DNA of 64,000 bases. Origin: Bacteroidota bacterium. GTDB lineage: Bacteria; Bacteroidota; Bacteroidia; Bacteroidales; JAAUTT01. Every line of letters begins with the position of its first letter. Positions within the stretch are counted from its first letter, which is position 1. The position numbers were made by a program, and so were the translations under genes. The notes under the pieces are model-generated. The model did no database searches, had not been told where the DNA came from, and worked only from the letters and a program-made list of their open reading frames with translations. This document shows positions 47,666 through 56,620 of this stretch, piece by piece. The stretch covers positions 124,001 through 188,000 of the forward strand of contig JAUZOO010000010.1 of assembly GCA_030706405.1 (NCBI GenBank), read 5' to 3'.

Positions 47666-49510
47666 ATGTACGATATGAAAATTAAAAATAAAATATCAGC
47701 CACATTTATAGCTGTCATCACTTTAGCGACATTAGTCGCAGGGTGCAGCAACGATATATTGACTGAATCACCTTATACCAGTTTTACTACCGAATATTTT
47801 AAAACTGCCGACGGGCTGCAAAATGGCGTCAATGCAGTTTATGCAGGTATGCGATACGACTATGGCCCTATGGGGGCTCTCGACATCTCAAATGTAGGAA
47901 CGGATGAGTGGTCTTTTGGAGACCAGGGGCTCTCTGGCGATGTTTTCCAGGAAGGTACTTACATTACGACAAGTTCCGACGGCGCAATTCTTACTGCATG
48001 GAATCGAAATTACTGGCACATTAATCTTTGCAATGCTATTCTTCAATACGCACCAGGGGTATCGATGAGCGAATCCGATAAGACTACTGCAATGGCTGAA
48101 GCCCACTATTTAAGGGCTCACCTTTATATGTGTCTTGTTGAACAATTCGGGGCAGTTCCGCTGAACCTTGGAGCTGGCGATTTGCAATTTAACACTAACC
48201 CGTCAAGCGAATTTTTTAGATTGCCGGTTAACGACGTCCTTATTAAAGATTATAAGGCAATCATTTCAGATTTGATCTATGCCAGCCAAAACCTTCCGGA
48301 TAAGAGACCTGTGGCTGCCTTCAAACTCTCGAAAGCTGCCGCCCTGCATTTACTTGCCAGAGCCTACCTTTTCCGTGGATATTCATCCGTTGCAAAAGTT
48401 TCTACCGACTTTGACAGTGCCTATTTCTATGCTAAAAAGTTGATTGATAACAGAGCTACTTATGGCTGCGATCTGCTTCAGGATTATGGCGATGTCCATA
48501 AAGTTGGCAACGATTATAACCAGGAAGTTCTCTATTCAGTAGAGCGGTTGTCTCAAAACAATTCAGCGAATGAATACCAGGCTCCCAGCTCCGACTTTGC
48601 CAATAAGGTTAATATTGCCAATAACATGTTTAACTGTAATTACCAGCAACCTACGTTTAAAAACTCCAGTATTGGTTGTATTGATGGACGCCCCCTTCAA
48701 TATGGACGTCCGTTGCGTCGCTACTGCCCCACTAAATGGCTATTAGATACAGCATTCGCTGAAAAGGCAAATGACAGTCGGTTTGACAATAGTTTTCGTA
48801 CGGTATGGCTGGCAGCCTCAGTTAATGCTTCCGGGACATCGGCGTACACCACCTATGTAAATAACCTGACATCCCTTGGACTGGCAATTGGCGATACTGC
48901 TATCGTATTATGCCCAACAGTAGATGCTTACAACGCACGTGTAGCGTATGCCAATGCTAAAAATAAGCGATATGCAATTTATGGGCCGAACCAGTTCTAT
49001 AATCATGGGTACAACCAATTGAGCAATTTGGTTTTCCCGAATCTGAAAAAATACGACGACCCTAATCGTGCTAATTTCCAGGATGTTTCTGGCCGTCCCT
49101 TTATTGTTAGTAAATTATCTGAGACCTATCTGATTGCTGCTGAAGCTGCTTTGCAGGCAGGACATCCGGCCGATGCGGTTCCATTACTCAACACTATTAG
49201 GGAAAGAGCAGCTTACCGGCCTGGGTTATCGGCAACCGACCTTGCAGCCCGGAAGCTCGCTATGGATATTGATGTTTCGAAAGTTACCCTCGATTTTATT
49301 ATGGACGAGCGTACCCGTGAACTTTGCGGAGAAAGCAAGCGCTGGCCCGATTTGGCGGTAAGAGGATTATTGGTACGCCGTGTAAAAGCGCATAACCCGG
49401 ATGGGGCTACTAACGTCAAGGATTTTCATATGTTGAAACCTATTCCTTTGACCCAACTCGATGCTATTTCAGATCCTGATAAGGCAAAATATCAGAATCC
49501 CGGATATTAA
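47666..49510 (+). CDS. SusD/RagB family nutrient-binding outer membrane lipoprotein
   Basis: Lipoprotein LVAGCSND; AEAHYLRAHLYMCLVEQFGAVPL; FIMDERTRELCGESKRWPDLAVRGLL. Confidence 0.95.
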   Translation: MYDMKIKNKISATFIAVITLATLVAGCSNDILTESPYTSFTTEYFKTADGLQNGVNAVYAGMRYDYGPMGALDISNVGTDEWSFGDQGLSGDVFQEGTYITTSSDGAILTAWNRNYWHINLCNAILQYAPGVSMSESDKTTAMAEAHYLRAHLYMCLVEQFGAVPLNLGAGDLQFNTNPSSEFFRLPVNDVLIKDYKAIISDLIYASQNLPDKRPVAAFKLSKAAALHLLARAYLFRGYSSVAKVSTDFDSAYFYAKKLIDNRATYGCDLLQDYGDVHKVGNDYNQEVLYSVERLSQNNSANEYQAPSSDFANKVNIANNMFNCNYQQPTFKNSSIGCIDGRPLQYGRPLRRYCPTKWLLDTAFAEKANDSRFDNSFRTVWLAASVNASGTSAYTTYVNNLTSLGLAIGDTAIVLCPTVDAYNARVAYANAKNKRYAIYGPNQFYNHGYNQLSNLVFPNLKKYDDPNRANFQDVSGRPFIVSKLSETYLIAAEAALQAGHPADAVPLLNTIRERAAYRPGLSATDLAARKLAMDIDVSKVTLDFIMDERTRELCGESKRWPDLAVRGLLVRRVKAHNPDGATNVKDFHMLKPIPLTQLDAISDPDKAKYQNPGY

Positions 49511-49545
49511 TTAATTGCAAAAGAACGATTTGTAAAACACAACAG

Positions 49546-49587
49546 GATTACGAAACCCTGTTACGAAAGCTTCTGGGTTTCGTAATC
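49546..49587 (+). terminator. 13-bp perfect hairpin between susD-like and GH10 genes
   Basis: GATTACGAAACCC (49546-49558) / GGGTTTCGTAATC (49575-49587), weak T tract. Confidence 0.55.
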
Positions 49588-49605
49588 TTCAAATAAAAAT
49601 ACAAC

Positions 49606-51225
49606 ATGATGAAAACAAAATTATTTGTTCCGATCATATTTCTTGGCCTGCTAGCCAATTTCTCATCCTGTGTTAAGCAGGATGCTGTAAATGTTTTGGC
49701 TGAAGGGAATTTTGCTGATACTACGGGTACGCTAAAAGGCAACTCTTCATTTCCAATTGGCTTTGGCATCGATTATACTCCATTTTTAAATAATGCTAGG
49801 TACAAAACTATAGTAGCCAGAGAAGGAAGTTCCGTAACCTTCGGGTATCATATGAAACACGGTGCTTTGGTTCAAAACGATGGATCTATTGACTTTACCA
49901 AAGCCGATGCTTTATATAATGCAGCAACTGCTGCCGGTCTTGAAGTTTATGGCCATACATTGGGATGGCACTCGAACCAGAATGCGACTTACCTGAAAAA
50001 TTATGCCAAAATTGTTATACCGGCATCTACAGAGCTCTTGTCAAATCCTGGGTTTGAAACCACTAACAGTTCGTTGTTTGCTAATTGGTCTGTTTTGAAT
50101 ACCAGTCTCGGAACTTTCTCAGCAGCTACAGGGGCTAATGTACACGCTGGCAGTTACGCTTTAAAATGCGCAGTAACAACAGCCGGCAGCAGCTGGAAAA
50201 TGCAAATTTTAAGTGATGCGGCATCTGTCTCGTCTAGTAAAACCTATACCGTATCGTTTTTCATTAAAGCAGATGCAGCCACAACAATCCAGTTTGAACT
50301 TAGAAATAACGATGCTTCTTCAACGGTTCAATATGTAGGAAGCCAGAATGTATCCACCGGGTGGAGTCAGATTACCTACAATTACACACCCAAGAACACT
50401 ACCTTAGCTATTGCATTTGACCTTGGAGCCACTGCCACCAATTATTACATTGATGATGTAAGTATCAAAGAAGCTGTTACAGCTCCATCCGGAGCTCAGG
50501 TTGCAGCCCTATTGGATGCAGCGTTGAACGATTTCATTACCAAAACCGTTACCCATTATAAAGGGGAAGTTAAGGCTTGGGATGTAATCAACGAAATTTT
50601 GGCCGACAATGGAGCCATTCGTAACAACAGTAATACCGACACAAAACCTGCTGATGTGTTGGTTTGGTCAAACTACCTGGGTAAAAGTTTTGGTGTAAAA
50701 GCGTTTACTTATGCCCATGCCGCCGACCCAAGTGCTTTGTTATTTATTAACGATTATGCACTGGAATCCAACAATGCTAAGGTCGACTCTCTGGTTGCCT
50801 ACGTAAATTACCTTAAAGCTAACGGAGTTCAGGTTGATGGTATTGGAACCCAAATGCACATCAATATCAACACTTCTTATGCCGGTATTGATAATGCATT
50901 CCAAAAACTGGCAGCAACAGGCCTGAAGGTGCGTATTTCGGAATTGGATGTTTGTGCCAATCCATTAGCAAAGCCCAATTTTCTTACTGCTTATACAAAA
51001 TATGCTTATGATTATCAAGCTAATATGTATAAATATGTTGTTGATTCTTACATAAAAAATGTACCGGCAGCCCAAAGGTATGGAGTGACCATTTGGGGTG
51101 TTGACGATCCGGAAAGTTGGATTATTGTTAGTCAGGGAAAGGTTGATGCTCCGTTGCTTTTTGACAAGAATTTTGCTAAAAAGCCTGCTTATTCAGGAGT
51201 ATTAAAGGCTCTTCAAGCTAAATAA
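49606..51225 (+). CDS. GH10 endo-1,4-beta-xylanase with internal carbohydrate-binding-like insert
   Basis: Lipoprotein signal FSSCVK; GH10 halves ...VYGHTLGWHSNQ and VKAWDVINEILADNG ... RISELDVCANPL ... TIWGVDDPESW; CBM-like block between them. Confidence 0.92.
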   Translation: MMKTKLFVPIIFLGLLANFSSCVKQDAVNVLAEGNFADTTGTLKGNSSFPIGFGIDYTPFLNNARYKTIVAREGSSVTFGYHMKHGALVQNDGSIDFTKADALYNAATAAGLEVYGHTLGWHSNQNATYLKNYAKIVIPASTELLSNPGFETTNSSLFANWSVLNTSLGTFSAATGANVHAGSYALKCAVTTAGSSWKMQILSDAASVSSSKTYTVSFFIKADAATTIQFELRNNDASSTVQYVGSQNVSTGWSQITYNYTPKNTTLAIAFDLGATATNYYIDDVSIKEAVTAPSGAQVAALLDAALNDFITKTVTHYKGEVKAWDVINEILADNGAIRNNSNTDTKPADVLVWSNYLGKSFGVKAFTYAHAADPSALLFINDYALESNNAKVDSLVAYVNYLKANGVQVDGIGTQMHININTSYAGIDNAFQKLAATGLKVRISELDVCANPLAKPNFLTAYTKYAYDYQANMYKYVVDSYIKNVPAAQRYGVTIWGVDDPESWIIVSQGKVDAPLLFDKNFAKKPAYSGVLKALQAK

Positions 51226-51270
51226 GTGAATCATTTCATAGTAGTTGTAATTAGTTTTCATTTGTAAGCT

Positions 51271-51299
51271 GCTGCCCGGTGAAAAGCCGGGCAGCTTTA
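51271..51299 (+). terminator. Hairpin downstream of GH10
   Basis: GCTGCCCGG (51271-51279) / CCGGGCAGC (51287-51295) then TTTAAA. Confidence 0.6.
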
Positions 51300-51398
51300 A
51301 ACGGATTATTATGTACTAATAATCCGTTTATTCTATCACCTTCTTCTGTTTTATGCCCCGAGACTTATTCTTCAAAATCAAATTTAAATTATGGGTTT

Positions 51399-53069
51399 AT
51401 GCAAATAATTAAAAACGTTTTTGCCAGACTGCTTCAATACATCTCAATTAGCTGCATTATATGTACTTTACTTTCCGCATCAGGATATAGCCAAAATATT
51501 CAGGAAGGATCTGTGCCCAAACTTGTCAAACAAGGCATTTCCACTCAATTAATCGTTAAAGGCAAGCCTTTTCTCATGCTTGCGGGGGAACTTGGCAATT
51601 CCAACGCATCAAGCCTTGATTATCTGAAGTTATTGTGGCCCAAACTCTCCAAGATGAACTTAAACACCGTGCTAGCTCCGGTTTATTGGGAATTCATTGA
51701 ACCAACTGAAGGTAAATTCGACTTTGCTTTGGTGGACGGTTTGATTGAACAGGCCCGGAACAATCAAATGCACTTGGTTTTACTATGGTTTGGTTCGTGG
51801 AAAAATAGCATGTCGTGCTACACCCCGCTTTGGGTAAAGAAAAACCAAAGCCGCTTTCCACGCATCAAAACTAAAGCTGGCATTACCCGCGAGATACTTT
51901 CGCCTTTTAGTGAAGAAAACCTGAAAGCGGACATCCGTGCATTTTCGGCTTTAATGAAACATATCAAAGATATTGATGAAAAAGAAAATACGGTGCTGAT
52001 GGTGCAGGTAGAGAACGAGATAGGACTGAAACCCGATGCTCGTGATTATAGTACTCTGGCTGAAAAGGTTTACCAGAATGAGGTACCTGCCGAAGTTATC
52101 AAACTGCTTAAAACTAAAAGAGAAAGTCTTAACCCTGCTTTACGAAAACTTTGGGAAGATGCTGGTGCCAAGGAATCCGGTTCTTGGGCAGAAGTTTTAG
52201 GCACAGGCCTTTATGCCGAAGATATGTTTATGGCATGGTACTATGCTCGTTATATCAATAAGGTGGCAGAGGCCGGAAAAGCTATCTATCCTTTGCCCAT
52301 GTACGTAAATGCTGAGCTTAATCGTCCGGAGCGGAAACCTGGTGAATACTCCAGTGGCGCGCCATTGCCTCATTCAATGGATATTTGGAAGCATGCTACA
52401 CCATCCATCGATATCATGTCTCCCGATATTTACGATCCGGATTTTATCGGTTGGACTCAAAAATATGATCAGCCCGGCAATCCATTATTTATACCCGAAG
52501 CTACATTAAACCCGCAAACTGCGGTTAATGCTATTTATGCCATAGCTCAACACAAGGCATTAGGATTCAGTCCTTTTGCAATAGAAAATGCGGATAGCAC
52601 TTGTTCGGCACTTATGGCCGGAAGTTATCAGCTGCTTAACCAATTAAAGGATCTAATTCTTTCCAAACAAAACGAAAATATAATGGCTGCGGCTCTTCTT
52701 GACAAGGATAATCCGCGGAAACAGGCCAAGATTGGTAAATACATGTTCGAATTTGCTCACGATTACACTTTTAAATGGTCGGCCGGAGCCAAGAAAACCG
52801 GGCCATGGCCAGTTACCGGAGGGATGGTCATTCAGATTGCGCCCGATGAATTCTATGTTGTTGGGAACGGAATCATCGTAACCTTTAGTCCGGCACAAGC
52901 AAATGGAGAACTTGTTGGCATTGGCTATGTCGAAGAGGGCAAACTCATAAACGGACGCTGGATACCCGGCAGACGTTTAAATGGCGATGAAGATCACCAA
53001 GGACAACATGTTCGCATTGTAGAAAGTGGAATTGATATTCAGCGGGTGAAACTGTACAACTACCAATAA
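51399..53069 (+). CDS. GH35-like/DUF5597 glycosidase
   Basis: MLAGELGNSNASSLDYLKLLWPKLSKMNLNTVLAPVYWEFIEPTEGKFDF; QVENEIGL; start set to MQIIKNVFARLL with signal peptide. Confidence 0.85.
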   Translation: MQIIKNVFARLLQYISISCIICTLLSASGYSQNIQEGSVPKLVKQGISTQLIVKGKPFLMLAGELGNSNASSLDYLKLLWPKLSKMNLNTVLAPVYWEFIEPTEGKFDFALVDGLIEQARNNQMHLVLLWFGSWKNSMSCYTPLWVKKNQSRFPRIKTKAGITREILSPFSEENLKADIRAFSALMKHIKDIDEKENTVLMVQVENEIGLKPDARDYSTLAEKVYQNEVPAEVIKLLKTKRESLNPALRKLWEDAGAKESGSWAEVLGTGLYAEDMFMAWYYARYINKVAEAGKAIYPLPMYVNAELNRPERKPGEYSSGAPLPHSMDIWKHATPSIDIMSPDIYDPDFIGWTQKYDQPGNPLFIPEATLNPQTAVNAIYAIAQHKALGFSPFAIENADSTCSALMAGSYQLLNQLKDLILSKQNENIMAAALLDKDNPRKQAKIGKYMFEFAHDYTFKWSAGAKKTGPWPVTGGMVIQIAPDEFYVVGNGIIVTFSPAQANGELVGIGYVEEGKLINGRWIPGRRLNGDEDHQGQHVRIVESGIDIQRVKLYNYQ

Positions 53070-53097
53070 GTTAAATAGAAGTTTTGCAGGATAAAAT

Positions 53098-53352
53098 ATG
53101 ATGAGATTTACCCTCTTCCTCCTGTTTGTTTTTTTGTGCTTTACCGCTGTTAGCGGACAAGCCCAGCGGATCATTTCGTCAGATTATAATACCGAGTGCG
53201 GTAAACTCTGCAAAGTATTTAAGGAATGCAAATCGTCGGCGCTGATTCGTAATCTTACTCTTTATTTTGTGGAACGCTATGGTATGGATGAGGTCAAAAC
53301 TTGGTATTTCGAGGTATAGAATGAACCGGATATCACGGCCTTCTCCGGTTCG
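53098..53352 (+). pseudogene. GH39 beta-xylosidase remnant (internal deletion plus nonsense codon)
   Basis: Signal peptide then RIISSDYNTECGKLCKVFKEC (GH39 N-terminus-like) joined to LYFVERYGMDEVKTWYFEV-TAG-NEPDITAFSGS; intact GH39 proteins read ...YFEVWNEP. Confidence 0.75.
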
Positions 53353-53393
53353 TGACAACGATGTTTACCTAATAACATTAACATTAACATTCA

Positions 53394-55337
53394 ATGAACA
53401 CATTAATCAAACTAAGTAGGCTTTTCGTTTTTGTATTTCTTTTTCCTATAGTCGTTTTCGGTCAGGTGAAATTGCCAAAACTTGTTAGCGACGGCATGGT
53501 TTTACAGCGTAACGCAGAGGTGAAAATTTGGGGTTGGGCTTCGGCTAATGAGGCAGTTACCGTTTCGTTTAATGGCTTGGTTTATAAAACCGTGGCCAAT
53601 ACAAATGGCGATTGGATGGTTAAACTTCCCAGACAGAAGGCTGGCGGCCCATATTCTATGACAATAACTGCCAGCAACACCCTTACCCTGAAAGATATTA
53701 TGGTGGGCGACGTCTGGGTTTGTTCCGGTCAGTCGAACATGGAACTTCCGATGTATCGGGTGCGTCCTCTTTACGAAAAAGAAATTGCAGAGGCAAAAAA
53801 CAGCAATATCCGCTATTTTAATGTGCCTCAGACATATAATTTCAACCAACCACAAAAGGATTTGCCTTACGGGAAGTGGGTTACGGCCGATCCTCAGAGC
53901 GTACTCAGCTTTTCTGCCGTGGGATATTTCTTTGCCAGCGAACTTTACCAGAAGTATCACATTCCCATCGGGTTGATTAATACAAGTCTTGGAGGCTCTC
54001 CGGCCGAAGCCTGGGTTAGTGAAGATGCCCTGAAAGCATTTCCCGACTATTGGAAAGAAGCTCAGCGATTTAAAGACACTTCCGTAATCATCGGTCTCGA
54101 AAACGACTATAAAACCAAGTCTACAGCCTGGTTCCGGCAGTTACAGCAAAACGACGATGGATATAAGGACCCGCAGAATCCTTGGTATTCAACATCTGTA
54201 TCTACTTCCGACTGGAATATGATGAAGGTTCCCGGCTACTGGTCGGCTACGGAAATTGGCAATTCAGGCGGCGTGGTATGGTTTCGTCGCGAAATTGATA
54301 TCCCTGCTTCAATGACTGGTTGTCCGGCTAAGTTAAACCTTGGTCGCATTGTCGATGCTGATTCGGTATTCATCAATGGAGTGTTTGCTGCAACCACCAG
54401 TTATCAGTATCCGCCGAGATGGTATAACCTTCCGGCCGGGATGTTTAAACCCGGTAAAAACATTATTACAGTTCGCATTATCAGTCCTAATAGTGCAGGC
54501 GGATTCGTCCCCGATAAGAAATACTTTCTTTCGGCTAACGGAGAATCCATCGATTTAACCGGTACCTGGCAATACCGTTTGGGAACCAAAATGGGACCAG
54601 CTCCAAACCAACCGTTTGTACGCTGGAAACCGCTTGGCTTGTACAATGCCATGATTGAGCCTCTTATCAATTATCGGATAAAAGGAGTTATTTGGTATCA
54701 GGGAGAGGCTAATACTTGGAAATCAAAAGAATATCAAAAATTATTTCCTGCCATGATTGAAAACTGGCGCGATAAATGGGGGCAGGGCAACTTTCCTTTT
54801 TTGTTTGTACAACTAGCCAATTTTATGGAGCCTAAAAATCAACCATCTGAAAGCAACTGGGCCTTGTTGCGCGAGTCGCAGCTTAAAACTTTATCCGTTC
54901 CCAACACAGCCATGGCAGTAACTATTGACCTTGGCGAATGGAACGACATTCATCCCCTCAACAAAAAAGATGTAGGCAAACGTCTTGCTTTTGCTGCTCA
55001 AAAAATGGCTTATGACGATAGTAAAATCGTGTATTCCGGACCGTTGTATGTTGGCATGAAGGTGGCAGACAATAAAATTATCCTTTCGTTTAAAAATACG
55101 GGCAGCGGATTGGTGACTAAAAGTGGCGGCGAGCTTAAATACTTCGCCATTGCCGGAGCCGACAAAAAATTTGTTTTTGCCAAAGCCATAATCCGGAACA
55201 ATACGGTTGAGGTGTGGAGCGATAGCGTTCCTCATCCGGTAGCCGTCCGTTATGCCTGGGCAGATAATCCTGAAGGCGCAAATCTTTATAACAGGGAAGG
55301 CTTGCCAGCTTCTCCTTTCAGAACGGATGAATGGTAG
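53394..55337 (+). CDS. Sialate O-acetylesterase-like (SASA/SGNH) carbohydrate esterase, probable acetyl-xylan esterase
   Basis: VWVCSGQSNMELPMYR, GLINTSLGGSPAEAWVS, GVIWYQGEANTW, DIHPLNKKDVGKRLA; beta-sandwich insert. Confidence 0.88.
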   Translation: MNTLIKLSRLFVFVFLFPIVVFGQVKLPKLVSDGMVLQRNAEVKIWGWASANEAVTVSFNGLVYKTVANTNGDWMVKLPRQKAGGPYSMTITASNTLTLKDIMVGDVWVCSGQSNMELPMYRVRPLYEKEIAEAKNSNIRYFNVPQTYNFNQPQKDLPYGKWVTADPQSVLSFSAVGYFFASELYQKYHIPIGLINTSLGGSPAEAWVSEDALKAFPDYWKEAQRFKDTSVIIGLENDYKTKSTAWFRQLQQNDDGYKDPQNPWYSTSVSTSDWNMMKVPGYWSATEIGNSGGVVWFRREIDIPASMTGCPAKLNLGRIVDADSVFINGVFAATTSYQYPPRWYNLPAGMFKPGKNIITVRIISPNSAGGFVPDKKYFLSANGESIDLTGTWQYRLGTKMGPAPNQPFVRWKPLGLYNAMIEPLINYRIKGVIWYQGEANTWKSKEYQKLFPAMIENWRDKWGQGNFPFLFVQLANFMEPKNQPSESNWALLRESQLKTLSVPNTAMAVTIDLGEWNDIHPLNKKDVGKRLAFAAQKMAYDDSKIVYSGPLYVGMKVADNKIILSFKNTGSGLVTKSGGELKYFAIAGADKKFVFAKAIIRNNTVEVWSDSVPHPVAVRYAWADNPEGANLYNREGLPASPFRTDEW

Positions 55338-55398
55338 GAAGTTACAGTTTTCAGTCTGAAAACTTCCAGCCCAATTGACAATATTAAACTTGTACCTT

Positions 55399-56535
55399 AT
55401 GGAAAAGAAATTCAACGTAGAAGGACTTCGAAATAGAAGGACGTTCTGGCTTTTGATTGTCGGAACCGTTTTGTTGGGAAATGTTAACATTGGGCAGGCT
55501 CAGAAAAAACAACCGGCTGCCAAGGTTCAAACCGAAAAGGGGCTGAAAGATTATTATCAGAATTATTTTCCCATAGGCGTTGCTGTTTCGGGTCGAAACC
55601 TGACTGGCCCGGATGCTAAATTGATACTTGCCCAGTTTAACAGCGTAACGCCCGAAAATTGTATGAAGATGGAGGTTATCCACCCCGAAGAAAATCGGTA
55701 CAACTGGACCGAAGCTGATAAGATTGTCAACTTTGCACAGGCACATGGGTTGAAGGTGCGTGGGCATAACCTCTGCTGGCACGAGCAGAACCCCAAGTGG
55801 TTGTTTAAGGATTCGAAAGGCAACCTGGTAACCAAAAGCGTGTTGTTGAACCGTTTGAAAGACCACATTTTTAAAGTTGTTGGCCAGTACAAAGGTCGTA
55901 TTTATGCTTGGGACGTGATTAACGAGGCCATTGACGACAGTGCTCAGAACTTTATCCGTAAATCGGAATGGTATAAAATATGCGGCGAGGAATATATCGC
56001 CAAAGCCTTTGAATATGCTCATCAGGCCGATCCTAAAGCATTGCTGTTTTATAATGATTACAACACCGAACGTCCCGAAAAAGTAGAACGGATTTACATG
56101 TTGCTCAAGCGACTAGTCGATGCCAAAGTTCCTATTTATGGAGTTGGTTTACAAGGGCACTGGTCAATATTTGAACCTTCGGAGAAGGAACTGCGCGATG
56201 CCATTGCCAAATATTCATCGCTGGGGTTGACGGTTCAGTTTACCGAACTGGATATGTCCATTTATCCGTGGGAGAAACTCAAACGCGAACGCCGGCAGGG
56301 AGAATCAGATGTTTTGACTCCCGAGCTGGAGCAGAAACAAATCGATCAATATAAGATGATTTTCAAGGTGTTCCGCGATTATAAGGATGTGATTACCGGC
56401 GTAACCTTTTGGAACGTTTCCGACAAACATTCCTGGCTCGATGAATACCCGGTTATGGGGCGCAAAAATTATCCATTACTTTTCGACCAGAAACGTAAAC
56501 CCAAAAAAGCATTTTGGGAAGTGGTGAAATTTTAA
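55399..56535 (+). CDS. GH10 endo-1,4-beta-xylanase
   Basis: RGHNLCWHEQNPKW, YAWDVINEAIDD, VQFTELDMSIYPW, TFWNVSDKHSWLDEYP; start set to MEKKFNVE. Confidence 0.93.
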   Translation: MEKKFNVEGLRNRRTFWLLIVGTVLLGNVNIGQAQKKQPAAKVQTEKGLKDYYQNYFPIGVAVSGRNLTGPDAKLILAQFNSVTPENCMKMEVIHPEENRYNWTEADKIVNFAQAHGLKVRGHNLCWHEQNPKWLFKDSKGNLVTKSVLLNRLKDHIFKVVGQYKGRIYAWDVINEAIDDSAQNFIRKSEWYKICGEEYIAKAFEYAHQADPKALLFYNDYNTERPEKVERIYMLLKRLVDAKVPIYGVGLQGHWSIFEPSEKELRDAIAKYSSLGLTVQFTELDMSIYPWEKLKRERRQGESDVLTPELEQKQIDQYKMIFKVFRDYKDVITGVTFWNVSDKHSWLDEYPVMGRKNYPLLFDQKRKPKKAFWEVVKF

Positions 56536-56620
56536 CTTTAATTAAACCAAAGTCACAGCGTAATTTCTGTACTTTGTGATTTAAGCATATATTTTGTTTC
56601 AGCATTCCAATCCTCTAACT

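Noticed and set aside
51279-51398. N-terminal extension of the GH35-like ORF
   Set aside because: Overlaps the preceding hairpin terminator and precedes a clear signal peptide starting at 51399.
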